Shown: in pieces, positions 15,928-24,582 of the stretch
Position numbering within the stretch: the first letter of the stretch is position 1
How the letters are laid out: every line of letters starts with the position of its first letter
Source: Cyanobacteria bacterium OH_CBrB_359
GTDB taxonomy: Bacteria > Cyanobacteriota > Vampirovibrionia > Gastranaerophilales > Gastranaerophilaceae
Assembly (NCBI GenBank): GCA_023433065.1
Contig: JAEZET010000005.1
Span: 52,759 to 116,758 of the forward strand
DNA length: 64,000 bases
Direction of reading: 5' to 3'
Made by a program: the position numbers and the translations under genes
Notes under the pieces: generated by a model
Told to the model about the DNA's origin: nothing
The model's input: the letters and a program-made list of their open reading frames with translations, nothing else
The model's database searches: none

Positions 15928-15985
15928 AAAAATTGCTGTTGTTATTCTGAATTATACAATAATTTTACAATAAGAGGTTTAAGAT

Positions 15986-17038
15986 ATGTATCAACTAGAA
16001 ACAGCCGTTTGGGAAATTACTTTAAGGTGTAATATCAACTGCCTACACTGCGGCTCAAGTGCGGATACCAATACAAGGCCAAAAGAACTTACTACTTTTG
16101 AAGCTCTTGATTTAATTGAACAACTTTCTGAGCTTGGATGTAAGAGAATTGTATTATCAGGCGGAGAACCTTTTTTAAGAAGAGACTGGGCAACTCTTGC
16201 TTTAAGAATAAGAGATTTAGGAATGAATGTTTCATTTATTTCAAACGGGGTTGTTGTTAATGATGATATTATTGACCAATTATGCGTTATTGACCCTGTA
16301 GGCATAAGTTTCAGCTTAGATGGCGGATGCGCACAAACTCATGACTACGTAAGGGGAAAAAGCGGCGTATTTGAGCGCTGCATAAGAGCTTTAAAGCGTA
16401 CGTCCGAAAGAGGGTTGTACTCTTCTGCGGTAACATCAGTTCATAAGAAAAATCTTGCTGAGTTACCTCAAATATTAAACTTGCTAATAGAAAACGGTGT
16501 TTGTGCTTGGCAAATTCAAACAGCCACTCCCCAAGGCAGAATGCCTAAAGAACTTGCTTTAAATGATGAAGAATATTACAAAATTGCAGAATTTGTTGCT
16601 GAAAATAAAGAAAAATATAAACACTTAATAAGAATAATGGAAGCAGACTGCGTCGGATATTATTCCAAATTGTCTCCAAAACTTCACTGCAAAAGCTGGA
16701 TTGGATGCCAGGCAGGACTAAGAGTAATAGGAATCGAAAGTGACGGCGCCATAAAAGGCTGCTTATCATTACATGGAGAAGATTACATCGAAGGAAGAAT
16801 CAGGGAAACATCTTTACATGACATCTGGACAAATAAAAATAATTTTAAATATAACAGAAGATTCTCTCCCGATATGCTTGAAGGAATCTGTAAAGGCTGT
16901 AAATGGGGCGCTATTTGCAGAGGCGGTTGCACCGAAAAAGCACAAACATTTACAGGAACACCTTATGGAAGTCCGTTCTGTTTATATAGAATGGAAAAAA
17001 ATGTAAATGTTACTGAAGACTCCCTAACACCTCAATAG
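15986..17038 (+). CDS. Radical SAM/SPASM peptide-modifying enzyme
   Basis: This 350-residue enzyme has the radical SAM motif CNINCLHC (Cys 15, 19 and 22), LSGGEPFLR for SAM binding, and a C-terminal SPASM region with many Cys (HCKSWIGCQ, KGCLS, CKGCKWGAICRGGC, FCLY) for auxiliary [4Fe-4S] clusters. SPASM enzymes commonly form cross-links or thioethers in ribosomal peptides or activate sulfatases. No recognisable RRE domain is seen at the N-terminus. AGAGG precedes the ATG. Divergence from the RYAGPQ peptide gene makes that peptide the likely substrate; this is inference. The gene end overlaps the convergent TPR gene by 29 bp. Confidence 0.88.
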   Translation: MYQLETAVWEITLRCNINCLHCGSSADTNTRPKELTTFEALDLIEQLSELGCKRIVLSGGEPFLRRDWATLALRIRDLGMNVSFISNGVVVNDDIIDQLCVIDPVGISFSLDGGCAQTHDYVRGKSGVFERCIRALKRTSERGLYSSAVTSVHKKNLAELPQILNLLIENGVCAWQIQTATPQGRMPKELALNDEEYYKIAEFVAENKEKYKHLIRIMEADCVGYYSKLSPKLHCKSWIGCQAGLRVIGIESDGAIKGCLSLHGEDYIEGRIRETSLHDIWTNKNNFKYNRRFSPDMLEGICKGCKWGAICRGGCTEKAQTFTGTPYGSPFCLYRMEKNVNVTEDSLTPQ

Positions 17039-17552
17039 CAGGGTCAAAATCATTTTTTATCGTAAGGCATTTTTCAAGATTTTCTTTTGCTTTTTGAATG
17101 TTGTCTGTTTCTACGTACAACATAGCTAAAATATAGTAGTTATAATAAAAATCGGAATCTAAATTGGCAGCTTTTTTATAATAATTTTCTGCCATTGTAT
17201 AATCGCCCTTTTTCTTATAAAAAGTTCCCAGCTGACTATATGCTTCCGCATCATTAGGGTTTATTGCAATTGCTTTATCAAGTAAAGCGAATGCTTCTTT
17301 TTCATCACCTCTTCTGCTGTAAACCAACGATAAATTGTTTAAAGAACGAACATCCTTTGGATTTAATTTTGCTGATTTATTGTAATAAGCAATCGCAAGT
17401 TCATCCTCACCGAGGGCATCATAAGCTAAAGCAACATTATAATAATTTACCGACTGTGAAAACCCTGCGGATAATATCTGCAAAAATACTGCAAGAGCTT
17501 TTTCGTACTCTTTATTATAAAAATATTTAATACCTAATTCATAATTGTTCAT
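17010..17552 (-). CDS. Tetratricopeptide-repeat protein
   Basis: This protein of about 180 residues is made of roughly five TPR units of 34 residues, for example YNVALAYDALGEDELAIAYY, NLSLVYSRRGDEKEAF and QLGTFYKKKGDYTMAENYY. No signal peptide is seen, so it is probably a cytoplasmic scaffold. The frame can also start at TTG 17567; ATG 17552 is preferred. It converges on the SPASM gene and is followed upstream by an SDR and a radical SAM gene on the same strand. It may hold partner proteins of this locus together. Confidence 0.8.
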   Translation of the reverse strand: MNNYELGIKYFYNKEYEKALAVFLQILSAGFSQSVNYYNVALAYDALGEDELAIAYYNKSAKLNPKDVRSLNNLSLVYSRRGDEKEAFALLDKAIAINPNDAEAYSQLGTFYKKKGDYTMAENYYKKAANLDSDFYYNYYILAMLYVETDNIQKAKENLEKCLTIKNDFDPAIEVLGSLQ

Positions 17553-17598
17553 TGAATCATAATACAATCATATTAAAATGATTGCAATTGCTAATAGT

Positions 17599-18324
17599 TT
17601 ATATCTTATATTCCCATCCGAAATCATTATGATAAATCATTAGCTTACTCATTCCGCCGTCAATTATAATATTTTCTCCTGTAATAAATCCGGCGTCTTT
17701 AGAACATAAAAACATAACCGCCTTAGCTATATCAACAGGTTTACCGACTCTGCCTGAAGGATGCTGAATATTGTCCTGAATCGAAAACTCTGAATCTGTG
17801 GTATCAATCCAGCCGGGCGAAATACAATTTACTCTTGCAATACCTCTTAAACTGACAGCCATTGAATGTGTAAGCGCAACAATTCCACCTTTTACACTGC
17901 TATAACTTTCCGTATCCTCCTGAGATTGAAACGCTCTTGTAGAAGCAATATTTATGATTGAAGCCTCGTTATTAAAATACGGAAAAAATAATTTAGACAA
18001 CATAAAGGGAGCAACAACTCCTACCTTTTGAACATATAGAAACTTCTCATAATCGCAAGTTTTTATTCCACCGGCTAATAAGCAGGCATTATTAATTAGA
18101 TAATCTATTTTATTATATTTTTTAATGACTTTTTTTGAAAAATCTTCAAGAACCTCTTTTTCAGCAATATCACCTTGATAGAAAAAATCACACTTTGTAT
18201 TACTTTCAGATACATCAATTATAGCGGTTTTAGCACCTGCATTTGTAAATTCTTCAGAAATACATCTGCCTATACCTTTTGCTCCGCCTGTAATAACAAC
18301 GATTTTATCTTTATGATTATGCAT
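17599..18324 (-). CDS. Short-chain dehydrogenase/reductase
   Basis: This 241-residue SDR has the NAD(P)-binding TGGAKGIG, NNACLLAGG, and the active-site Ser (NIASTR) followed by YSSVK. A typical end reads FITGENIIIDGGMSKL. The Asp at the end of the second strand (AIIDVSE) favours NAD(H). It lies between the TPR gene and the second B12-type radical SAM gene, 42 bp from the latter, so the three are likely one transcript. The substrate is unknown; a sugar or small alcohol is possible. Confidence 0.85.
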   Translation of the reverse strand: MHNHKDKIVVITGGAKGIGRCISEEFTNAGAKTAIIDVSESNTKCDFFYQGDIAEKEVLEDFSKKVIKKYNKIDYLINNACLLAGGIKTCDYEKFLYVQKVGVVAPFMLSKLFFPYFNNEASIINIASTRAFQSQEDTESYSSVKGGIVALTHSMAVSLRGIARVNCISPGWIDTTDSEFSIQDNIQHPSGRVGKPVDIAKAVMFLCSKDAGFITGENIIIDGGMSKLMIYHNDFGWEYKI

Positions 18325-18366
18325 AAATTAATTTTAGCATGTTTTCAAAATATCTGAATTTTAAAA

Positions 18367-19725
18367 TTATATAATTCTATATAATAATAATCTCCTGAGT
18401 AAAAATTTTATCTGTGCGAATCTTAAATACTTTACCATGTTAAAAAAGACTCGCGGTCTTGAATAGAATTCTCTGTGTGCCCTGCTTTGAAATTTTAACA
18501 GTTCATTTTCACTAAGCCCCTCAGGAACCCAATTGGGTTTACTGAATGAAGATAATGTAAAATTGGGAACAAACTGCCCCTCATATTTATGCCATAGTTC
18601 ACATCCCGGCAAAATATCCATAATTGTAAACAAAGCCCTGTCAAGTTTTGTGCGTTTTGAAAACCGTATTGTTTCTTCAATAGTCTTTTTTGTATCTCCG
18701 GGTAAACCGAATACAAAGCTTCCTTGGCAAATCAATCTCGCATTATGGGCAATTTCAATGGCTTTTTCAATCTGGTCTATAGTTTCGCTTTTTTTGATAT
18801 TTAACAAAACCTGTGGGTCAGAACTTTCAATACCAAATGTCAACATATAACAGCCTGCTTTTTTCATAAGCTCAGCCAGTTCTTTATCTAATTTATCCGC
18901 TCTTACACCATTAGGGCAAGACCAGCTTATTTTTAACCCTCTCTCAAGTATTAAATTACAAATCCTGACAGCATGTTCTCTGTTATAAATCAGATTGTCA
19001 TCCATAAACTGAAGTTCTTTTATTTTAAATCTTTTTATAAGATACTCTATCTCATCCACAACATTCTCAGGCGAACGAAACCTTACCTTTTTTTGATAAA
19101 AATTAGGGCTTGAACAGAAAACGCAAGGATAAGGGCACCCTCTGGTACTCATCATGGTTGCTAACGGATAGCCTTTTGCAATTGTCCCCATAGGAGACGG
19201 GGGAAATAAATCAGGTCTTAGCTGCTCCCAATCCGGAAAAGGAATATCATCAAGATTTTCAACAACTTCAGCTCTCAAAACGTCCATGTCTGGAGTTGTA
19301 AAATCTTTCAAGGAATAAACTCCCTGAATAGAATTATTGACAAAGTTATTAGCAGCTAGTTTTGCAAATGGGATTTCTCCTTCGCCACATATTACATAAT
19401 CAGCTTTTGTATCCACTAAAGTTTGATAAGGCAAAAACGTAGGGTGGACACCGCCTATAATAGTTTTATATCCGGCCTCTTTTATTAATAAGGCCAAATC
19501 GACACAATAAGGATAAAATGCTGACAAACAACTTATACCAACTGCATCTGGCTTAATATCTTTAATCTTTTGTAAAACTTTTTCGTTAGAAAGATTATCT
19601 CTAACAGCATCTATTAAATAAACCTCAACGTCTCTTTGTTTTAAATAAGATGATATATAACCCAGCCCTAAAGTCGGAGTAAACATATATGCTTCGTAAT
19701 ATGGCTTAACAAGAACTAATTTCAT
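18367..19725 (-). CDS. B12-binding-type radical SAM protein, copy 2
   Basis: This 452-residue protein is collinear with the copy at 10299-11696 and shares long stretches with it, such as LGLGYISSYLK, TFLPYQTLV, ADYVICGEGEIPF, PFPDWEQL and STRGCPYPCVFCSSP. The N-terminal domain is the cobalamin-binding type. The radical SAM cluster motif CPYPCVFC and the following FRSPENVVDEI region are intact. Two paralogues bracketing one locus suggest similar chemistry on related substrates. Methylation or ring formation on a lipid or glycan is plausible from the family, but no substrate is known. Confidence 0.85.
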   Translation of the reverse strand: MKLVLVKPYYEAYMFTPTLGLGYISSYLKQRDVEVYLIDAVRDNLSNEKVLQKIKDIKPDAVGISCLSAFYPYCVDLALLIKEAGYKTIIGGVHPTFLPYQTLVDTKADYVICGEGEIPFAKLAANNFVNNSIQGVYSLKDFTTPDMDVLRAEVVENLDDIPFPDWEQLRPDLFPPSPMGTIAKGYPLATMMSTRGCPYPCVFCSSPNFYQKKVRFRSPENVVDEIEYLIKRFKIKELQFMDDNLIYNREHAVRICNLILERGLKISWSCPNGVRADKLDKELAELMKKAGCYMLTFGIESSDPQVLLNIKKSETIDQIEKAIEIAHNARLICQGSFVFGLPGDTKKTIEETIRFSKRTKLDRALFTIMDILPGCELWHKYEGQFVPNFTLSSFSKPNWVPEGLSENELLKFQSRAHREFYSRPRVFFNMVKYLRFAQIKFLLRRLLLYRII

Positions 19726-19844
19726 ATGCTCTCACTCTATTTCCGAATTCCTGTAGTAAAATTTTATCACACAGAAACAAACAATAAAAGTAAATTTAGG
19801 ATATTCATCAAATTATTCAGACCTTAAATTAAATAATATTAGTA

Positions 19845-20981
19845 TTATTTTTCAATATTATTTAATCTCTCTTCTAATTTTTTTATCAAATCTTCTTGGC
19901 AATATAGTTTCTTTTTAAATTCATCAATTTGCTGATTACAAGTATTTAAGGCTTCCTGATGCTTTAAATTTATATATTCATATATTTTTGATTGCTCAGT
20001 AAAATACACCTTATCACTATTTGAAAATTTAATGTCTAAAATATTTAAAATATCATTATGTTTGTATTCAATGTATTTATAAATTTTTTCGACTTTTTCT
20101 ATAACAAGATCATCGCCAAGTTCTTTTTTCAGGTTATGAAGAAAAAATTCTTGCTTATATTTATATAAATTATCCAGCCAGTTTATTTGCAAAAGGTAAT
20201 TGTAATATATCTCAAAAACTGCACTCCCACAAAAATTCAACCAGGGCTTAAACCTTCCTGCAAAATGTAAAATCACTACGTTTTTTAATTTTTCAAATAA
20301 TTTTTTATCGTTATCAAAATCTTCTTTTGGAATTTGATAATTCCATTTTTCTGAAAGCTTTAAAGTTTTGTTTTCAAAGACAAGATTAAAAACATCCTGA
20401 TCTTGCCATAAAAGTATTTCCGATTTATTTTTTACAAAATCAAACAATTTTTGTTCAATATTGTCTTCCCGCCATTTTTTTAAGTTAATCAGCATAACGC
20501 CTGCATTAAAATAATCCTTTAAATTTAATCTTTCAGCTTCTTTTTTATAATCAACATCCAAAATCATTCCACAATAAAAATCATTAAGAGTTGTGTTATA
20601 GAGCTCTTTTAAAGAATCACTTACAATAATATCAGGATCCAGATACAAAATTTTATCTAAATCCGGAAATAGCGAAGGAATCTTGAATCTGAAATAAGTA
20701 GGCTTTGTCACATGATAATCGCAATAAGATTCATCTTTGTCTTTTAACATCGGACATGTTTCAAAATCACCGTAATTCATTTTAATAAACTTAATATTAA
20801 AATCCTTAAAGCGTTTTAAATCATTTAATCTGCTTAAATTGTATTCGGAAATATCGCCGTCTAATATATAAAAATTAAAAATCTCATCATTTGAACTGTT
20901 TTTTATAATAGAAGTTATTGCAACAGCTAATTGTTCCGAATAATTATCATCTGCGCTAAAACATATATCGTATACGGGCAT
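19845..20981 (-). CDS. Family 8 glycosyltransferase
   Basis: This 378-residue retaining GT8 enzyme starts MPVYDICFSADDNYSEQLAV. It has YLDPDIIV (the DxD metal site), NAGVMLINLKKW, WQDQDVFN and LHFAGRFKPW, all family hallmarks. About 90 residues at the C-terminus are charged and probably helical. The start is ATG 20981, preceded by AAGGA at 8-bp spacing; a longer frame from 21074 adds a hydrophobic segment but has no ribosome site. GT8 enzymes add galactose or glucose to lipopolysaccharide or glycoproteins. It closes the glycan region before the ribosomal genes. Confidence 0.88.
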   Translation of the reverse strand: MPVYDICFSADDNYSEQLAVAITSIIKNSSNDEIFNFYILDGDISEYNLSRLNDLKRFKDFNIKFIKMNYGDFETCPMLKDKDESYCDYHVTKPTYFRFKIPSLFPDLDKILYLDPDIIVSDSLKELYNTTLNDFYCGMILDVDYKKEAERLNLKDYFNAGVMLINLKKWREDNIEQKLFDFVKNKSEILLWQDQDVFNLVFENKTLKLSEKWNYQIPKEDFDNDKKLFEKLKNVVILHFAGRFKPWLNFCGSAVFEIYYNYLLQINWLDNLYKYKQEFFLHNLKKELGDDLVIEKVEKIYKYIEYKHNDILNILDIKFSNSDKVYFTEQSKIYEYINLKHQEALNTCNQQIDEFKKKLYCQEDLIKKLEERLNNIEK

Positions 20982-21336
20982 TGAGGCATTCCTTTGTATA
21001 GTATAATTTTCTGTTAAAATGTAGCTAAATGACAATATACAAGATACTGCCAAAAAAAGCAAAAAAAATATCATAATGGTTCTTATGAAATAATTGTTTT
21101 TTTAAAAATAGTTTTTTTAGATTATTAAGTAAATGTTACAAAGCATGTCTAAAACCGCTAGATTAAAGAGCTTGAAGCATGCCCAAAAACATTGTTTATT
21201 TCTATTCTTTTAAAAAACAATCTTTTATGACTTTTTGTTTATTTTATTAAAATTTAAGTGACAAAAGAAAAAAAGCTTGATTACTAATCTTGAACATGTA
21301 CGATATATAATACTAACCATTTAGTCAAGAGGTTTT
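20982..21336. promoter_or_regulatory. Divergent control region of the GT8 and infA genes
   Basis: No gene is visible in this 355-bp gap. On the minus strand TATACT lies just upstream of the GT8 ribosome site. On the plus strand TATAAT at 21306-21311, with a weak -35, precedes infA by 26 bp and is the likely ribosomal-operon promoter. A GCATG...GCATGC repeat pair lies at about 21140-21185. The rest is AT-rich without clear signals. Confidence 0.4.
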
Positions 21337-21552
21337 ATGTCAAAAGATGTAATTGAATTTGAAGGAACAATACTGGAATCGTTGCCAAATGCGATGTTCC
21401 GGGTAGAACTCGAAAACGGACATGAAATTCTTGCACATATATCAGGAAAAATCAGAAAAAACTTTATAAGAATATTGCCAGGTGATAAAGTCAAAGTGGA
21501 AATGACCCCATACGATTTAACCAGAGGCAGAATCACATACAGACTTAAATAA
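21337..21552 (+). CDS. infA: Translation initiation factor IF-1
   Basis: This 71-residue S1-like OB-fold protein reads MSKDVIEFEGTILESLPN, GHEILAHISGKIRKNFIRI and GDKVKVEMTPYDLTRGRI, which is unmistakable for IF-1. It binds the ribosomal A site during initiation. It is the first gene of a ten-gene transcription and translation cluster. No adk, map or secY precedes it, unlike in most bacteria. AGAGG lies before the ATG. Confidence 0.98.
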   Translation: MSKDVIEFEGTILESLPNAMFRVELENGHEILAHISGKIRKNFIRILPGDKVKVEMTPYDLTRGRITYRLK

Positions 21553-21573
21553 AAAAAATAAAAGGAAACAAAC

Positions 21574-21687
21574 ATGAAAGTCAGAACATCAGTAAAACAA
21601 CTTTGTGAAAAATGCAAAGTCATAAGAAGAAAAGGCAGAGTAGCTGTTATTTGCGAAAACCCTAAACATAAACAAAGACAAGGTTAA
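21574..21687 (+). CDS. rpmJ: Ribosomal protein L36
   Basis: This is a 37-residue protein, MKVRTSVKQLCEKCKVIRR..., with the CxxC, a later Cys and a His (CENPKH) that bind zinc, so it is the zinc-containing form. AAAGGA precedes the start. It lies between infA and rpsM, as in nearly all bacteria. Confidence 0.97.
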   Translation: MKVRTSVKQLCEKCKVIRRKGRVAVICENPKHKQRQG

Positions 21688-21718
21688 AATTAATTTAAAG
21701 AAAACATAAGGAGAAACA

Positions 21719-22084
21719 ATGGCAAGACTTGCTGGGGTAGATTTACCTCGTAACAAAAGAATGATAATAGCATTAACCTATATTTTCGGTATAGGTCCTA
21801 CCCGTTCTGCAAAAATTCTAAAAGCATGTAATATCTCTGAAGATTTAAGGTCAGATGATTTGACAGATGAAGATATTAAAAAACTAAGAGCAGAATTGGC
21901 AAATTACTCTATAGAAGGCGACTTAAGAAGAGAAGAGTCACTTAACATAAAAAGGTTAAGCGAAATAAATTCTTATAGAGGAATGAGACACAGACGCAAA
22001 CTTCCTGCAAGAGGTCAAAGAACAAAGACTAACGCAAGAACAAGACGCGGTAAGAAAACTGGACCAGTTTCCAAAAAGAAATAA
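21719..22084 (+). CDS. rpsM: Ribosomal protein S13
   Basis: This 121-residue protein starts MARLAGVDLPRNKRMIIALT and ends in the basic tail RTKTNARTRRGKKTGPVSKK, typical of S13, which contacts the P-site tRNA and the bridge to the large subunit. AAGGAG precedes the ATG. Length and order are normal. Confidence 0.98.
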   Translation: MARLAGVDLPRNKRMIIALTYIFGIGPTRSAKILKACNISEDLRSDDLTDEDIKKLRAELANYSIEGDLRREESLNIKRLSEINSYRGMRHRRKLPARGQRTKTNARTRRGKKTGPVSKKK

Positions 22085-22104
22085 TAAAGGAGTAATATAA
22101 AACA

Positions 22105-22491
22105 ATGGCTAGACCGGTAAAAACTAAAAAGAAAGAAAAAAAGAATGTATTGCAAGGTGTTGTACATATTCAATCAACCTTTAACAATACAATCGTAACT
22201 TCAACAGATACCCAAGGAAATGCTATTGCATGGGCTTCTGCCGGAGGATGCGGATTTAAAGGTGCAAGAAAAGGAACCCCTTTTGCAGCTCAATCTGCAG
22301 CCGAACAGGTGGCTAAAAAATCAATAGACCAAGGTATGAAAAAAGTTGAAGTATATATAAAAGGACCTGGTTCAGGCAGAGAAACAGCTATAAGAGCTAT
22401 TCAGGCCGCAGGACTTGAAATCACACTTATTAAAGACGTTACGCCAATCCCTCATAACGGTTGCCGTCCGCCTAAAAAACGCAGAGTATAA
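22105..22491 (+). CDS. rpsK: Ribosomal protein S11
   Basis: This 128-residue protein has VHIQSTFNNTIVTSTDTQGN, WASAGGCGFKGARKGTPFAA and the end TPIPHNGCRPPKKRRV, all diagnostic for S11 of the 30S platform. It is 20 bp from rpsM with AAAGGAG upstream. Confidence 0.98.
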   Translation: MARPVKTKKKEKKNVLQGVVHIQSTFNNTIVTSTDTQGNAIAWASAGGCGFKGARKGTPFAAQSAAEQVAKKSIDQGMKKVEVYIKGPGSGRETAIRAIQAAGLEITLIKDVTPIPHNGCRPPKKRRV

Positions 22492-22516
22492 TTAATTAAC
22501 GTAAGGAGTCAAAAAA

Positions 22517-23119
22517 TTGGCCAGATATACAGGACCTACAAATAAACTATTCCGCAATTACGGAGTAAAAGATTTATCTAACAGAAAGTTAGTTTCTTCT
22601 TTAAGGCAAACTGCTTCAGGTCAGCACGGTGCCAACAGAAAAAAACTTTCTGACTATGCTATTCACTTAAATGAAAAACAAAAAATTCGTCTTACATATC
22701 TTGTAAGTGAAAAACAATTTGCAAAATATTACAATGAAGCAGCAAGAAGAAAAGGAGTTACAGGTACAATTCTTCTTCAACTTCTTGAATCAAGACTTGA
22801 TAACATAGTTTTCAGAGCAGGTTTTGCTTTAACCAGAAAACAATCAAGACAAATTGTAAACCACGGACATGTTTTGGTTAACGGCAAGAGGGTTGATATT
22901 CCTTCTTATCTTGTTAAACCAACAGACGTAATTACCATTAAGACAAAAAGTTCCGACTTTGTAAAAACAGTTATCGAATCTATCGATATGGCAATTGCCC
23001 CTGCTTGGATGACAATTGACAGAGCCGAACAAAAAATTACTTTTGAAAGAATCCCCGAAAGAGAGGAGTTAGATCCTGATTTCAAAGAACAACTTGTAAT
23101 TGAGTACTATTCTAAATAA
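22517..23119 (+). CDS. rpsD: Ribosomal protein S4
   Basis: This 200-residue protein has an N-terminal helical part and an S4 RNA-binding domain (RLDNIVFRAGFALTRKQSRQ, VNHGHVLVNGKRVDIPSYLV). It is a primary 16S binder and often the regulator of this operon. It starts with TTG at 22517, preceded by AAGGAG; no ATG gives the conserved MARYTGP start. The zinc-binding Cys residues of some S4 forms are absent. Its place between rpsK and rpoA is the usual bacterial order; cyanobacteria have it elsewhere. Confidence 0.97.
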   Translation: MARYTGPTNKLFRNYGVKDLSNRKLVSSLRQTASGQHGANRKKLSDYAIHLNEKQKIRLTYLVSEKQFAKYYNEAARRKGVTGTILLQLLESRLDNIVFRAGFALTRKQSRQIVNHGHVLVNGKRVDIPSYLVKPTDVITIKTKSSDFVKTVIESIDMAIAPAWMTIDRAEQKITFERIPEREELDPDFKEQLVIEYYSK

Positions 23120-23139
23120 TTAATTAGGAGAGAATTATA

Positions 23140-24114
23140 ATGGAATTAAAAATTAAAAATGTAAATACAACAACAAGCTCAGATGGTTCGCAATACGGTA
23201 AATTCGTTATAGAACCGCTTGAAAGAGGATTTGGAACTACAATCGGAAATTCTTTAAGAAGAGTTTTATTATCATCTTTAGAAGGAGCTGCTGTTACATC
23301 AGTAAGAATCGAAGGTATAACTCATGAATACACATCAGTACCCGGTATTGTTGAAGATGTAATAGATATTATGTTAAACCTTAAAGGTTTAGTTGTAAAA
23401 ACAGACAGCAAAGAAGCTCAACACTTGAGATTGGATGTAGATAAACCGGGTCCTGTTCTTGCAACTGATATTCAAATACCCGCAGGCGTTAAAATAGTTA
23501 ACCCTGACTGGTTGATTTGTACAATAGCTGAAGGCGGAAGCATTCACGCTGATATCATTGTAGAAACAGGTAAAGGTTATATTACAATCGATGTTTTAAA
23601 AGAAAACAAAGGCGGCTTGCCTATAGATATGCTTCCTATCGATGCAACATTCATGCCTATCAAAAGAGTAAGCTACAACGTTGAAAGCACACGTGTAGGA
23701 GACGTAATAGACTATGACAAACTTACTCTTGAAATTTGGTCCAATGGAAGTATTGATGTAAGCAATGCTTTAAGCCAAGCAGCTGAACTTTTGATTGAAC
23801 ATTTTATGCAAATATCCGCAATTACAGGTCAGCCTACTATCTTAGCTTCTCAACAAGTTGTTGAAGAAGTAGTAGAAGAAGAAAATACTCCAAGTATCTC
23901 CATTGAAGATCTTGAGTTATCTGTAAGAGCATATAACTGTTTAAAAAGGGCAAGCATTAATTCACTATCTGAATTATTAAAAAAATCAGAACATGATTTA
24001 TTAAATATTAAAAATTTCGGTAAAAAATCTTCAGATGAAGTAATTGAAAAATTACACCAATTTGGCTTAGACCTTATGCCAAATCCTGAAGGTGTTGAGT
24101 ACGAAGAAGTATAA
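23140..24114 (+). CDS. rpoA: RNA polymerase alpha subunit
   Basis: This 324-residue subunit has the N-terminal dimerisation domain (FVIEPLERGFGTTIGNSLRR, LLSSLEGAAVTSVRIEGI) and the C-terminal helix-hairpin-helix domain (VRAYNCLKRASINSLSELL, LLNIKNFGKKSSDEV). The two are joined by an acidic linker rich in Val-Glu. It nucleates RNA polymerase assembly and contacts activators and UP elements. Complete and normal in length; GGAGAG lies before the ATG. Confidence 0.98.
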   Translation: MELKIKNVNTTTSSDGSQYGKFVIEPLERGFGTTIGNSLRRVLLSSLEGAAVTSVRIEGITHEYTSVPGIVEDVIDIMLNLKGLVVKTDSKEAQHLRLDVDKPGPVLATDIQIPAGVKIVNPDWLICTIAEGGSIHADIIVETGKGYITIDVLKENKGGLPIDMLPIDATFMPIKRVSYNVESTRVGDVIDYDKLTLEIWSNGSIDVSNALSQAAELLIEHFMQISAITGQPTILASQQVVEEVVEEENTPSISIEDLELSVRAYNCLKRASINSLSELLKKSEHDLLNIKNFGKKSSDEVIEKLHQFGLDLMPNPEGVEYEEV

Positions 24115-24153
24115 CCAGCTTTAGAAAAGCAAAAGAACAAAGGATAAAAAACA

Positions 24154-24582
24154 ATGAGACACCAATGTAACAAACACAGACTAGGAAGAGCAAAAGATCA
24201 AAGAGATGCACTTTTAAGATCTTTAGCAACTGAACTATTCTTACATGGCGAGATCAAAACAACCATATCAAGAGCAAAAGCTTTAAAACCTTATGCCGAA
24301 AATATCATTACTCTTGCTAAAAAGGGCGACCTTCACTCAAGAAGAATGGCGTCAAAATTTATTTTTGACAAAGAAACAGGCAAATATGTTGATTCTAAAA
24401 CCAGTGAAGTTTTTGAACAACTTGAAGAAGGTAAAAAGCTTATGCCACAAACTGTTTTAAGAAAACTTTTCAGCCAAATCGGCAAAAAGTATGAAAACAG
24501 GAACGGTGGATACACTCGCATATATAATATGCCCCCAAGACGCGGTGATGCGACTGAAATGGCATTAATTCAATTGGTATAA
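24154..24582 (+). CDS. rplQ: Ribosomal protein L17
   Basis: This 142-residue protein starts MRHQCNKHRLGRAKDQRDAL and ends GGYTRIYNMPPRRGDATEMA, as in L17. A lineage-type insertion of about 20 residues lies in the middle (KYVDSKTSEVFEQLEEGKK). Its stop overlaps the truA start (TAATG). Confidence 0.97.
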   Translation: MRHQCNKHRLGRAKDQRDALLRSLATELFLHGEIKTTISRAKALKPYAENIITLAKKGDLHSRRMASKFIFDKETGKYVDSKTSEVFEQLEEGKKLMPQTVLRKLFSQIGKKYENRNGGYTRIYNMPPRRGDATEMALIQLV

